Source of the DNA: Micrasema longulum
Taxonomy: Eukaryota > Arthropoda > Insecta > Trichoptera > Brachycentridae
NCBI GenBank assembly: GCA_022494885.1
Contig: JAGVSM010003553.1
Location: 62,001-126,000 of the forward strand
DNA: 64,000 nucleotides
Reading direction: 5' to 3'
Shown here: positions 31,090 to 42,232 of the stretch, piece by piece
Numbering within the stretch: position 1 is the first letter of the stretch
Layout of the letters: each line of letters starts with the position of its first letter
The notes under the pieces: generated by a model
What the model saw: the letters and a program-made list of their open reading frames with translations, nothing else
Told to the model about the DNA's origin: nothing
Databases searched by the model: none
Translations under genes and position numbers: made by a program

Positions 31090-32135
31090 CAAGCTGTCTC
31101 TTATACAAAAATCACTCTTCACTGATTCATTTTCTTTTTTCCATTGTCATCAGAGAAGGTGTTTTAATTCCGTAATAAGACTTCGAAAAGCCGTCTTTAA
31201 AACTGAAGCTTTTGTTTGTACAAAACTTTTGTCATTACCATTTTCACTCAGCGAAACTTATTAACTTTAATCACTCAGTTTTCACATTTCAAACAATTAC
31301 ATTTCCTAAAGCATTCGCTTCTTCGGACTTAATTAAAATGATTTCACAAGTTACAGCAGCATTTAAAACACATGTTTCTAAAGTTGTTGAATAAAATTAA
31401 TGGTTTCTAGTTAGATTTTATCAAGTGAAACTTTAAACGTGGTACGAAAGATCTGTTAAAAATGACCAAAACACGTTTGAGTCTCTGCTATCAGGTTTCT
31501 CTGTCATTTGATCCTTCCAAAAGATACGCTAGAGGTCCTTTCGTTGTTTGCGGTAAAGGATGCGTGTCAACTCGGTAAGTATTCGCAACAATCCTGAAAC
31601 AAAGTAAACTTTTGTTAGTTTCAAAATACTCGGTCATAAATATGGAGTTAACAAGAGCTTTGGATGTTTCACACAGTATTAAAGGGATTTATTTGGCTTC
31701 CTTATACCTGGCAGCAAGACAATTCATTACTGTAGGATAAAAAAACATAAAAAATAATGGTAACCATAGGCGTAGCCATGGTGGTTCAGGGTGGGGCGCT
31801 CGCCACCTCCATAGCTTGTAGTAGTGTTTCTGAAAAAGCAAAGAATTCATAAAAGAAACGCAAAAAAAACTTTATTATAAACGATACTGTACTAAAAATA
31901 ACCCCGTAAAATGGATTGGAAAGCTACTGTTATTTTTATGGCCAATATACATAGCGCTATTTTTTTCAAATTACCTCAAACACGTTTTGCAACTACATAG
32001 TTAGGATTCTAAATCATCGTTTATTATGAGGAAGTTAAGTGTTTTTTATTATTTGTTAAAAACTGTCAAACTGAGAAAAAAGTTGTGAAAAAAATATTTT
32101 TGTGTATCGTATTATTATCGCTACGATTGTTTAAA
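31090..32135. other. Upstream region of the signal exon, unassigned
   Basis: Would contain promoter and 5' UTR if the exon is real. No TATA or initiator could be chosen with confidence. A plus-strand donor-like 'ctcggtaagtatt' sits at about 31570. The 60-codon frame 31212-31394 has no motif. 'gcgtagccatggtggttcag' (about 31770) looks like a repeat end, family unknown. Confidence 0.35.
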
Positions 32136-32139
32136 TTTT

Positions 32140-32330
32140 CGTAATATTAAAATTACTCCGCTCGAGACGCCAGAAGTTGTCGGTGAGTTGTGCTGACATT
32201 TGAAAGAAGAACCCCGCAGCAGGCAAAATACACTAAGCGTTAAAAAAATGTCTATCCGGAAACCGGAAATTTATCACAATGCTATTATTGATTTGTGAGA
32301 TTCACAAGAGCATGTGACGAAGCACAAATT
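32140..32330 (+). mobile_element. MITE K, copy 3
   Basis: 'actccgctcgagacgcc', 'cggtgagttgtgctgacat', 'tatccggaaaccggaaat' and 'gagcatgtgacgaag'. Same order as in 50985-51185. Confidence 0.6.
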
Positions 32331-32339
32331 TATTATTAT

Positions 32340-32980
32340 TTTTGTTGTTATACGTTTTTGAGAAACTTCGCAGTAAATTAAATGCTGTAATTTTTACCGC
32401 GTGCACTAAAACATTTTTTATATTTAATTTCCCGTAGTACTGAACTTCTTTATTGTGTACTTATACCTAATATTCACGCTGGCTATAATTTCAATTCAAA
32501 AGTTGATTTTAAGCACTAGGGTTCATTAATAATTAAAGTAGATTTATAAAACCCCTTGAGGCATAGAAATATAGACCGACGGAAGTTTAATGGCTCTACA
32601 CTGAGCGACCAATTTTGCTTGCTGAATTTTTAACTCGCACTTTGCGTTAAGGGCCCGTTGTTTCACTTAGCGACCAACAGATGGCAGGGCTGTCGTTTGG
32701 TGGGAAATTATGGCGGGAAATGACCAAGGAATCCCGGAAGAGAGGGGATAATTTGAATTCTGTTGCTTCCAATTTGTCGTTTGTTTTTGTAATTACAATG
32801 GCGAATTGTGGGCGCGAATTTGTGTGTTTTTGGTTCATATTTTTCTGTTTGTCAACAAACAACGAAACAAGACAAACACGTTGTAACGAGGGTAAAAACA
32901 TAACGGCCCTATTTTATTTTGAATTTCAGCACACATAGAAAAAATATTCCATTATAAATATTAAAAGCATTAAGAGGGTA
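32340..32980. other. Unassigned, with an overlapping ORF pair
   Basis: Complementary 84- and 85-codon frames at 32647-32938 use opposite strands of the same less AT-rich stretch. Neither has a recognised domain or clean splice borders. Probably not coding. Confidence 0.35.
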
Positions 32981-32984
32981 TTTT

Positions 32985-34330
32985 TTATTTTATTTTTATT
33001 TTTACTTACTAAGGAAAAACAACAGTTATTTTATAAGAATACAAAATATAAAAAATAGTACATACATACAGTTAAAGTTTTTCACAAATATAATGAGAGA
33101 ACGTGTTACACATTAAAGAGAAAAATAATATATTATATGAGACATGAGAAAAAAAAGAGCTCGTAAGAAGGTTAAGGGATGAGGAAATAGAGTGGAGGAA
33201 TGGAGGAGAGAGATTTTCATAATATAGTTGATCAATTCATAATTTTGATATTATAATAAAATAAACATAATTAAAGGAACGTAAACTTATTACACACTGA
33301 CAAATGTTTCATTTTACAGTGTTTCAAAAAGTTATTTTTTTAAGTCACAAAATTTTGTATTAAAAATATCTAAATGGGGACAAAGTAAATAAAATTTGGA
33401 GCAGCCACGATAAATAAACGAGTTTTGAACATATTTTTTTTGGGCAATGAATAATAAAAAAAAAATGAACTTGTTGTGTCGACTTTACGGAACAATGAAT
33501 TGAAATACGCTCCAAGAGATATGGACTATGGATAAAATTGTTTAAAATTTTGAATAGGAAAGACAGATCAGAAATGCTTCTACGATTAGTAAAGGAAGTT
33601 AAACTTTAAAAGGAAGAAGAGTCTTCATACGAGTCAAAGAGATTTACGATCTAGAAGTTTAAGGAATCTATTATGTATTTTATCTAGTTGTGATATATAA
33701 ATTGTATATCGAGGATTCCAAACAACAGATGCAAACTCAAGATGGCTGTGAACGTTTGCATTATATAAGATTTTGAGGGATGCGGTTGTTTTGAATGGTT
33801 GAGTGGTGCGTATAATAAAGCCCAGATTTCTATAAGCCTAATTTATAGATGCCTGAATATAGGAATCAAATAATAGTTTTTCATCCATAATCACACCTAA
33901 ATCTCTCAGTTCGTTTTTCTGGACAAGACAATTACCGTTAACTTCATAGATGAAAATAATTTTATTTATGTTTCTAGTGAACGAAATAACGAAACATTTA
34001 TCTGTGTAAGAATAGCTGGTTATGGTAACAGTAATCCGCTAGTTTTTTTAGGTCGTTTTGTAATTCCCAACAATTATTTTCTAACTTAACTTTTAAAAAT
34101 AATAAAATATCGTCAGTAAACATGAGAAAATTAGAATGTTCAATAAATTTGCCAATATCATTTATGTCAATTAAAAATAATAAAAGTCCTAAGGGTATGC
34201 AGAGTAAGAGCGGTTTGATGAAAAGATATTAAAATATGGCTTTTCTGTCCTGTCGCAAATGCTTTCCCAAATACAGTGCGAAAAAAATAACTTCGCGTTG
34301 AACAGATTATGCTCAACTATCGAGATCTCG
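32985..34330 (-). pseudogene. Jockey-type RT with FTDD catalytic box
   Basis: The longest RT remnant of the window with its active site. Minus strand in order: 'IPLGLLLFLIDINDI' (about 34195), 'HSNFLMFTDDILLFLKVK' (about 34137) where TDD is the catalytic Asp pair, and 'WELQNDLKKLADYCYHNQ'. After a frameshift near 34000, 'DKCFVISFTRNINK', 'LVQKNELRDLGVIMDEKL', a TAG, then 'AYRNLGFIIRTTQPFK'. 'ILYNANVHSHLEFASVVWNP', 'YTIYISQLDKIHNRFL' and a degenerate 'FKILNN.I..P.LLERI' follow. The 3' UTR ends near 32985 with 'aaaacaacagttattttat', shared with 61956-62125. The 5' half (endonuclease, ORF1) is missing. Few disabling changes, so among the younger insertions. Confidence 0.85.
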
Positions 34331-34334
34331 TATT

Positions 34335-35155
34335 TCCGTTTTACGCACTCCATTTAGGATTGTTTATTTATTTTAAAGAAAGAGTATCAGAAAAAATAAA
34401 CTAAAATTACACAACAAAAATTGATAAAATCAATCGCCTTTTAAGGAAAGAAAGAAGAAAAAAAAAACAATAATTTAATGATTCTTTGCATAAATTAAAT
34501 AAAATAAAATTTATTCCCTTAAATTATGTCCTAATGACGGTTTCAGCATTTGCAGTCATAGCACGAACATGTGTGTTGTTTTCAGTTTATTATAGCATGT
34601 GTTCTATGAGCACGTCGGTTACATATTATTGTAAAATTACTATGGTTGGTCGCGCCACTTGCCCGTTAGCAGTGGCACGCTCGAAAATTGCTAATTCGTT
34701 GGATGCGTTATTCATTGTTCACTTTACCACAGAACCCTAAATTCAATGATTGCAATTCCTACCTTATTCTGGGTTCTGGCACCTCTATTGCGGGTACTTT
34801 TGTCGCGGCAGTCAGGATCAGATCCTACCTTGATGTCAGGGAGGAGGGGCACTTGACGAATTATACACACAGTAGATTGAATACTTATTAATGGCAAAAT
34901 ACCTTTTTGCAATCGCGATGACAATATGAGAAATCACATGTGCACACGGCCGGTTCAGTCGTTGTTCTGGCGCCGGAACAATACAGGTACCCACGGCAGG
35001 AAAAATGCAACATCTTAACCAGGGCCCCGTAGGTAGTAAACCAATCCGAACGCCTCAACCTAGCAAATGTGCTAGATATATAATATATATCAATGTGTGC
35101 ACATGTGGCGTAACCAATGGTGAAGGTGTAAAGTGGGATATACATACATATTAGT
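34335..35155. other. No recognised gene
   Basis: Several 66-85 codon frames overlap on both strands (34486-35145) without domains. The patch 34930-35060 is less AT-rich. No repeat partner found. Confidence 0.35.
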
Positions 35156-35157
35156 GT

Positions 35158-35904
35158 AATTAAGGTGATTCTAAAAAAATATGAAACTAATTATTCATAG
35201 ATGGCGCTTTTATTTGTTCTTATTAAAAAATGCCATATTTACTTTTATTTTTAATGGAAATTTTACAAAACTTGGTTTGTGGAAACTTTTTTTTTATGTA
35301 TTTCACAGTTTTAAAATGTACAGAGTTTCTTTGTTTCAGGTCCCGACTAGCTAGGAAATTCCTGTGTAAACACAGGAATTTCTTCCTAAAGGAAGGACCT
35401 TACTTTTTACATGTGTTTTTTTTATCCTTTGTTTCATTAAATGATGCTTAATAAATTCAAAGAATAATAATAACATATGAAAAAATCAATATAAATATTA
35501 AATAAAAAACATGCAAGTAATAATAATAAAAATTGAATCATAAAAATAAATTAGAAAATGTGGCATTATGTAAAGAAATGAGACATAATTATTATAAAAT
35601 AGAAAACATACCGATAATAATAAAAATTGAAGCATAAATACACATAATAAAATATAACATTAGTAATAAAGAAATTAAACAAAAATATAAATTTGAAAAC
35701 ATTGAACACTTTACGCTTCATTGATTGTATTATTGTATGGTATTTGTTACTATCAAAATAGTGTAAAGTTTCCGCAACCAAGTTTTGTAAAATTTCCATT
35801 AAAAATGGAAAATGATAAAAGCGTCATTTATTAATAATTAATTTTGTATTTTTGTTAAGAATCACTTTAATGTCCCGGCGAAGAGACGGGGACGTCTCGA
35901 AACC
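35158..35904. mobile_element. Large foldback ending in hammerhead-like motif
   Basis: Left arm 35158-35290 and right arm about 35766-35872 are inverted copies (for example 'ggaaattttacaaaacttgg' and its complement). The centre of about 475 bp holds its own hairpin (35340-35398; 'aggaaattcctgtg' inverted). The right arm is followed at once by a hammerhead-like motif and 'aataccagtaaat'-like tail. Probably a PLE derivative. Confidence 0.65.
35874..35904 (+). ncRNA. Hammerhead-like motif 8
   Basis: 'cccggcgaa', perfect 5-bp stem GAGAC/GTCTC with a 6-base loop, then 'gaaacc'. The CTGA part is degraded to CCGG. Close relative of motif 2. Confidence 0.45.
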
Positions 35905-35957
35905 AGTAAATATAGATCAATCGATAAGGGATTATATAAAGTTAATCAATATTTTAC

Positions 35958-36033
35958 ATCCACCCCATCAGGAATCAAACCTTAAGCTTTAAGCATGTTA
36001 GCGAATACACCAATTACAGCACTATGAGGCGGA
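35958..36033 (-). mobile_element. tRNA-like SINE head, isolated
   Basis: The minus strand has A box 'agtgctgtaattggtg' and B box 'ggtttgattcctg' at tRNA spacing. No body recognised. Confidence 0.5.
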
Positions 36034-36435
36034 CTTGTGACCGACTGAAACAAGATTTTCAGCCGAAACCGAAACTGAATTTTGGCTTCAGTTCTAGTTT
36101 CGGCCTAAACCGGAACTTATTCGAATAGGTCAAAGGTCACTCTGAAACTCTCAAAATAGTCGTTATTTTAGTAAAATCTTACGAGTTTATTAAAATAAGT
36201 AATAAATAAAATTCACAATGAAATAAAAGGTATAAATTTAATGTGACAACTAAAAACACTTAACGGCCGAAAACCGTAAGAAACTAAAGTCACGCGGCCG
36301 AGTCACGAGCCATAAGATGCACGCATAGGTTTACGGATCACAATCGTAGAGTTAAGGCATTCTTGGAGGCTTTAAAAAAAAAAAAATAAAATAAATGCAT
36401 GTTGCAAATAAATCCCGTTTTCATAATATCCACAT
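36034..36435. other. Unassigned; small inverted GAAAC repeat
   Basis: 36045-36118 contains 'gccgaaaccgaaactgaa' and its near complement 'ttcagttctagtttcggc'. The rest shows nothing. Confidence 0.4.
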
Positions 36436-36728
36436 AGGTTAATTTTGTTTTTCTTTCCCTTTTTTTTCTTTTCATTTTCATGGTCATGTCATACCATATT
36501 TATTTGCTATGAACTAATTAATAATTAAATAAGGAATGGCCTACGCTCAGACGCTGAAGTCTTTGTAGGCATTTTTTTCTAATTTATGTTATAGCATAAT
36601 TTTAAGATGTATTTTCTTAAAGTGTATTTTTGTTGTTAATTGAATCGGCATTCACTTCGTAACATTTCATTATAAATTATTATGAAAATAAATGTTATTA
36701 ATGTTACAGAACTTTTATTCTTTTAAAA
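36436..36728 (+). repeat. Repeat Z, copy 1
   Basis: 'aaggaatggcctacgctcag', 'tcatgtcataccatattta' and 'tttgtaggcattttttt' match the reverse complement of 46370-46560. Interrupted by the hairpin at 36729 and possibly resumed to about 36975. Confidence 0.65.
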
Positions 36729-36861
36729 GAACACTACTACAGTTTCGGGAGAGCACTCCTCTCATCGACGGGTGATATAAAACTAATATTAGTATTAGTA
36801 ATATAAGTTTTATATCACCCGTCGATGAGAGGAGTGCTCTCCTGAAACTAAAGTGGTGTTC
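36729..36861. repeat. Near-perfect 133-bp hairpin
   Basis: Two 56-bp arms (36729-36784 and 36806-36861) differ at only about 4 positions, all near the base; the inner 36 bp pair perfectly. The loop is 21 bp. It sits inside repeat Z. A transcript would fold into a long dsRNA-like hairpin, so a miniature foldback element or a small-RNA source is possible. No TIR family recognised. Confidence 0.85.
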
Positions 36862-36974
36862 ATGTAAAATAATAAAATTGTATAACACTAATAACAATAT
36901 TTTATTTTCATAAAAAAATGTATTTTGTTATTACTATTCTATGTAAATATATGTGTGGAAAAATAAACAAATAA

Positions 36975-37495
36975 ATAAAAATTCTAGATCGCCAAGACGA
37001 AAATCGCCGAGCACGCCGGACACGTCTAACTTTAGCGGCTGCTACAGACAAAGTTAGACAGACAGCAGAAAATTTTAGCATACTTCAGGGGCATGTATAC
37101 CAACATAACAAAAAAATCGACAATCGAACTCTCCAAACCTGCGAAATTAAAAACTTTAATTATTTTCTGAGCACACCTCGTACTATATATCATATCTCTT
37201 AATTTTTACAGGTTGCAAATTCTCCACAGATAAATTTTCCGCTTTCTAGTCCTTTCTCGTCCTTTAACTAAATAATTCACATTATATCTTTGAACCGTAA
37301 GTAGGAGAGTAATCCACGGGATCTATCGCCTCTGCCGAATGAGGTTTAACCCTAATCCCCGGCTTTACAAAGTAGTAGTAAAGGAACTCTGAAGCAAAGT
37401 AGACACCTAAAACGGCTACTCGGGATTACGACGCTATTCCACAATCTTTATTAAATCTCTGACCTCGAAGCCTAACGATGTAGAAATGTAATACA
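36975..37495. other. Unassigned
   Basis: Contains less AT-rich patches (36995-37050 'cgccgagcacgccggacac'; 37290-37400). No ORF or repeat recognised. Confidence 0.35.
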
Positions 37496-37499
37496 ACAT

Positions 37500-38475
37500 T
37501 GCTTGAATGTATTAAATTTTTATTCATCGTATTAACGTCAATGTATCAAAGTGTTTGCTTATTTCTTTTTCACGCGGTCGACATTTCATCTCATATCAAT
37601 ATATATTAGAAAACCAACCTGTTCAGAGAGTTGATACCGTACGCGATCTGGGTGTTATTCTTCATAGCAAACTTACATTTGAGAATCACTCCGATGGCAT
37701 ACTGACCCGTGCACATAGAAATCTTGGTTTTGTACTTCGTGCATAGTAAAAACAATAATAGTAATGGCTTAATTACAAAAATTACAATTTCTTTATCTAC
37801 TTCATACATACTTAGGTAATAGATTTCTCTGGATTATGTCTAGTCTGCCTAACTAGGTACAACCTGTTTTAAGGCAGACATTTTTATTCAAAAATAAACA
37901 CGACCACCTACTAGTTAATTTATTATAAAGTTATACAATATATTTACCATTTATTATTTCAGAATGTTTTTTAGTAAGTTTTCCGATTTGTCTCTACTTA
38001 AATCCAGTAACCATTTTATTACAAATTTGTTTCATGTCAGGTATTTAAAGATATCGCGTGTATTAAAATTATCTACTTTGCTTATGTTCGCAGTTTGCTC
38101 GAGTATGCCTCTTCTGTTTGGTCTCCACAATATGTCACACATAAAGAAAGGTTCGAGAAAATTCAATAGACATTTCTTAGACATCTTAACTGGAGACGCA
38201 GAAATACTGATCTCAACTTTATGTCTTCCTGCAAAAAGCACCACTTTCTTAGTTAAGAAGATTGCCGTCTACTATTAGACATGGGGGTGCTTCATGACAT
38301 ACTTAGTGGACGCCTTGATAGTCCGGCTCTTATGTCGGAGTTATAATTTAATGTCCATGGCTACCGCACCCGTCACACGTCGAGCTCTCTATTTCATGTG
38401 CCAGCAGTTCGTACGAACTATGCCCAGAACTCTCATGATAATTGCTTTCCTTCAGGGCTACGTTAAGCCTGTAGT
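37500..38475 (+). pseudogene. Jockey-like RT, 3' third
   Basis: 'QRVDTVRDLGVILHSKLTFE' (37621-37680) and 'AHRNLGF' form the 'V.DLGV..DS.L.F..H' block. After about 300 bp, frames at 38040-38470 give 'FVRSLLEYASSVWSPQYV'-like, 'THIKKVE'-like and 'LLLDMGVLHDILSGRLDSPA' (about 38270). An 'FNVHGYRTRHTSSLFHVP' piece precedes the end 'NCFPSGLR'. All belong to the C-terminal half of one RT, with many shifts. The catalytic box is upstream and absent. Insert-like sequence at 37745-37960 separates the blocks. Confidence 0.7.
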
Positions 38476-38790
38476 TTGATAAAAAATGTGAAAATCATAC
38501 GATTTTTTATGACAACATGAAATACCAAAATGGTCCTGTTAATTGTCCTCAGCGATCCAGTAATTTGACGCCATTGGATTATTTTCTATAGGGCTACGTT
38601 TATGCTGTAATTTGATAAGTCGGAAAGTTATAGAATTTTAGACAACAACATAAAATACAAAAATTGACATGTTAATTGGCCTCCATCATCATGTGATTCG
38701 AAGTCACTAAATTATTTCCAATAGGTCGATGAAAGTAGGAAAATCATAAAATTTTAGAATTTTAAAACGCCGTTCTTTCAAAATCGCTTA
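38440..38790 (+). pseudogene. Duplicated transposase catalytic fragment
   Basis: The plus frame at about 38545-38605 reads 'PQRSSNLTPLDYFL*GYV', the 'RSPDLTPLDFFLWGYVK' signature of Tc/mariner-type DDE transposases. A second, more decayed copy ('NWPPSSCDSKSLNYF') follows about 137 bp later. The spacer sequences ('tacgttaagcctgtagtttg' and 'tacgtttatgctgtaatttg') are also duplicated. It is a tandem duplication inside a dead transposon. Confidence 0.6.
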
Positions 38791-38969
38791 GTGAAAAATG
38801 AACAATAGATATAAACGATAATTTCCTAAGATATTTCTAATATAAAAACTACATAAAACTTTAAAGTTAATATAACTTTAATACAAGTATTTTTTGACCG
38901 GTAACTTACGCTTCTTCAAAATTTGACTAAACGTAGGTACATTGATACACATATGAAAAAAATTCAACC

Positions 38970-39420
38970 ATTTGAAGATAACAGATACAGATCTCGCTTC
39001 CTGTACATTCATACATTTTCTCTACCGTATATCTCTATCTTATCTATCGTACATAGTTTTACCACACATTTGCCTGAGAGATAGCATTTCAACAGCATTT
39101 CGCCAACCTTCATCCCTATATTTCCAAGTCCATACTTTGCTCCCATACATCGGGGTCAAGACCAGGACTCCATTGTGAAGTGATAATTTTGCCTCTTGGG
39201 ACAAACATTTTTTAGCCAATATTGATTTAAGGGCACCATTTACTCTGTTCCCGGCTCTCACTCTCCTTTTAATATATTTCTTTGTCATTCCATCACTAGT
39301 AAACATACTTCTCAGATACACAAATTCCTCTACCTGTTTTAGTATAATTCTACCCCATTTAAAGTGATTTCACATTTAGTTATACTTTCATTTCTTTCAA
39401 AAACTATCATATTCGATTTA
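38970..39420 (-). pseudogene. RTE-type RT, thumb region
   Basis: The open minus frame 39321-39040 encodes 'YLRSMFTSDGMTKKYIKRR', then 'AGNRVNGALKSILAKKCLS' and 'AKLSLHNGVLVLTPMYGSKV'. 'WRNAVEMLSLRQMCGKTMYD' ends it. This is the RTE segment after the catalytic palm ('YLG..FT.DG....+I..R+..A......L..'). It continues upstream to 39420 in a broken frame. The same family as 16680-17335, but covering an adjacent part of the protein. Confidence 0.8.
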
Positions 39421-39624
39421 TCGTTATTAAGTTGTATGAAATAATTATGTTGTTATTAAGTTATTAAATCTTCTTCTTTGATTATTTTAAAGATAAAGTT
39501 ATATGACATTCTATCTTGTCTGTCTACGGTGTGATGGTTTGTTTGATTAGTTTATTTCAGGCGAGAATTGGCAATAAAAAAATCAATTAAAAAGTAGTTT
39601 TAAAAAAACAGAACTTGCCATAAA

Positions 39625-40055
39625 CATATATCTTCTCTTCAAGACAGTCGGTGTCAAAATAAATCCGACCTTTTAGTCCTATTTAAAATTCTCAACTCAC
39701 TCTTTATGCGCCTGAACCACTGAGCTCAATAAAATTAAATATCCCAACTAGAAACCTCAGACAAAACTAACTCTTTCATACCGATAACTATAGAACTAAC
39801 TATGTTTTTCATTTCCCTAGGCCCAGAATTCTTAGGTCTGCCAACAAAAATACCAGTCTTGAGTTCTTTGATAACGAGTTGTCTTCTTTCAAACAATCTG
39901 ATCAAATTCAATTATAAACACCTCTCTCCCGCTTCCACTCCCGCCAAATCTACTATATACCATTGTGTCTTTCTACTTTCCTTTATAATAATTTCTTGTA
40001 TAAATATGTACTAAAAAATGCCCATTGGACGTATATCAACATAAATAAATAAACG
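39625..40055 (+). pseudogene. Jockey-like RT C-terminus
   Basis: Frames give 'LNIPTRNLRQ' (about 39737), 'LFHTDNYRTNYVFHFPRP' (about 39772) and 'LEFFDNELSSFKQSDQIQL' (about 39855). This is the 'R.....F.....R.NY...SP' end of the RT class with at least two frameshifts. The 3' UTR ends in TAAATAAATAAA at about 40050. Confidence 0.7.
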
Positions 40056-40595
40056 CTTTATTTTAACGAGTCAAAAGTGTAAAATGCACTGCAGAAATTA
40101 AACTGATAGTACTTTTTACACTATAAAAAATATTCCAGAAAATATATACTTTTGTTAAATTATATCATACATTATGCCTGCACGTTAAGCTTATTATTAT
40201 TTAAATTCCCGTAAATGTGCTATGGGAAAAACGTTGTATTGTTTAGGATACCTTTTTCTAGCTCCCCAAACATGGTTTGGCTTCTTTAGTATGCAAATCT
40301 AGTCCATTGCGGGTATTTTATCGTTTGGAGGGAATATTTTAACCAAGAGCGCTTAGTCCGAACAAGAAAACCGATAAACAGGAAAACGTTGAATGGAGAG
40401 TGAGTTGATGTATCTCGACCTCCAATAGTACCTAATTAATTTCACACCACCGGAAATATATTTTTAAAGATACATTTTTTAAGGGAAACAAATTCAAATG
40501 CCGCTTTTTCAACTCTTCCATAATGTCAGTACTCCTTTGTATGGATGCGAATCCTGCTACCTTACTTAATATCGAAACACTAAACTTCCGAGTTT
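40056..40595. other. Unassigned
   Basis: 'aaacgctttattttaacgag' at the left edge could be a minus-oriented 3' tail. No gene seen. Confidence 0.35.
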
Positions 40596-40599
40596 TTAG

Positions 40600-40790
40600 A
40601 GTAAGTGCTTGAGGATATGAGCACTCACTCTCGCCGCATTTTTACCACTTTCAACACCGCGCAAGACACACCAGAGCTGCCTGACGTCGGCACGATCGGA
40701 GCTTGACAGAATCAGCGTGTGCCCGGTTGGCTTCGGTTCAGTTGGCTTTTGCTCTCTCTTTCTAAAACTTACACATACCCACATCATGTT
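40600..40790. promoter_or_regulatory. Less AT-rich patch, possible core promoter
   Basis: Mixed-composition island with 'gcctgacgtcggcacgatcg' and an arthropod initiator-like TCAGTT (about 40737) in 'ggttcagttggctttt', followed by a CT-rich leader. The 68-codon minus frame 40802-40596 has no known domain. A transcription start is speculative. Confidence 0.25.
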
Positions 40791-41024
40791 GATTTGTATC
40801 ACAGTAAATAATTCAGTGTTGTACTTAATTTAATCACATCTTTGTTTATTTTGAATTCATCATATTATCTATTAAATCTTAGAACAATGTAAGTAAATCT
40901 TTCATTTAATTTCAAGCAACCTTGCAACAAAACTGCGGTAAGTCAAACCAACCATTTCATTTTAACAAAAGATTTCACTACAAGAAGTTCGCAAGTGCAT
41001 GTGAAAGTCTGAACACTGACTGAT

Positions 41025-41512
41025 TCGTCAGAAAGAAGAATACAATCGTTTGAATTCTGGATATATAGAAAAATGCCCATGATCACATGGAGAGACAGAG
41101 TTCAAAATGAAATAGTTGTACAGCGTATTAAGAAGGTTCTAGAGTTACGTGGCAACGCAAAAACCATAAATTTTAAATTCTCTGGCTGTGTTTTGAGAGG
41201 ATAAAAATACCAGTCCCTACAATTAAGAATTGGGGAAGAATACAAGGCAGAAGAGGACCGGGTCGTCGAAGAATTTCCTGGCTCCGTAATCTGAGGCAGT
41301 GGTATAGAAAAAGTACCACATTACTGATTACGGCTTCAGCCAACAAAGTGAAGATAGCTATGATAATTGCTTACCTACGCAGAGGAGACGGCGTTGAAAG
41401 ACGCATAAGAAACTTGAGGAGAATATTAAGTTTGTATAAGGTGGTTGAAATACTTAAAAAGGAACACAATTTTTGCGGCCTTTTAATTACTCAGCCTGTT
41501 TTTAAGTACTGA
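41025..41512 (+). pseudogene. RTE-type retrotransposon, C-terminus
   Basis: Frames at 41040-41150 read 'QSFEFWIYRKMPMITWRDRV' and 'QNEIVVQRIKK'. From about 41195 an open frame runs to TGA at 41512: 'IPVPTIKNWGRIQGRRGPGR', 'RISWLRNLRQWYRKSTTLL', 'KVKIAMIIAYLRRGDGVE' and 'LITQPVFKY'. This is the 'GKI.GRRG.GRRR.SWL+NLR.W' terminus of RTE-clade elements known from many insects. About 105 codons are uninterrupted, so the insertion is moderately young. No Met starts the frame. Confidence 0.85.
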
Positions 41513-41744
41513 ACCAAACTTAAGAATAAAAAGTTTATCTCTGAAGTTGCTGTTGCTACATTTTAGTCTCCTGCTATGGGTGAATCCCCATTCAGTTCAC
41601 AACACGCAAGAAATGCGATTTTATGGTACCCGGAGAATATAAGGTAATTTTAAACACGATGAAACTCGGGAACGTAAAAACAAAACGCCTACTAAATTAT
41701 CAATAACATTCAAATATATCAGCATCTCGTTTATCGTTTTATTT

Positions 41745-41960
41745 GCTAATTTATTTATTTTAACACTTTATTTACATCAACAGTTTTACATAAATATGCA
41801 TAAGGGCGGGCATATTGCTTTAAGGCAATTTCATCCTACCTTCTTAATTTCATTATAGATCAAAATATTTATGAACATATATTTTTTCTAGGAAATAAAA
41901 ATTTACTAAATGTCTACACAATACTGTGAAGAGAGGGGGGGTACAGAGGGATAATATATA
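41745..41960 (-). repeat. CR1/Jockey-type 3' end
   Basis: 'tttatttattttaacactt' then 'cataagggcgggcatattgc', the usual antisense 3' UTR of these elements ('GCC..AAGGC' box complement). No RT codons recognised beyond it. Confidence 0.5.
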
Positions 41961-41963
41961 TAA

Positions 41964-41994
<31 letters not shown>

Positions 41995-41996
41995 AC
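41955..41996. repeat. (AT)n microsatellite
   Basis: Run of alternating AT, interrupted once or twice. Confidence 0.9.
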
Positions 41997-42232
41997 TGTA
42001 CGTATCATGATAATAATCTACACACTAATGCCCACTAACACTACAAAAATAGAGACGCTCCTTTTTTATTTACATTCAAATCACTTATGAAATGTCACTT
42101 CTTGAATATTTTTGTTTTTATTTTCTTCTCCCTATTTGTTTCCCTCTTTACCGCCTCCTCTCTTCATAGTATAGTGCAGATATTTAGCTGTTTTATTATT
42201 TCTGTATTATTACTCAGCATTCGAGTAATAAA

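Noticed and set aside
32647..32938. 84/85-codon ORFs on opposite strands
   Set aside because: They overlap completely, have no domains or splice borders, and cannot both be coding.
36045..36118. CCGAAAC repeats as possible telomere-like sequence
   Set aside because: Only a few irregular units in an inverted arrangement; not a telomeric array.
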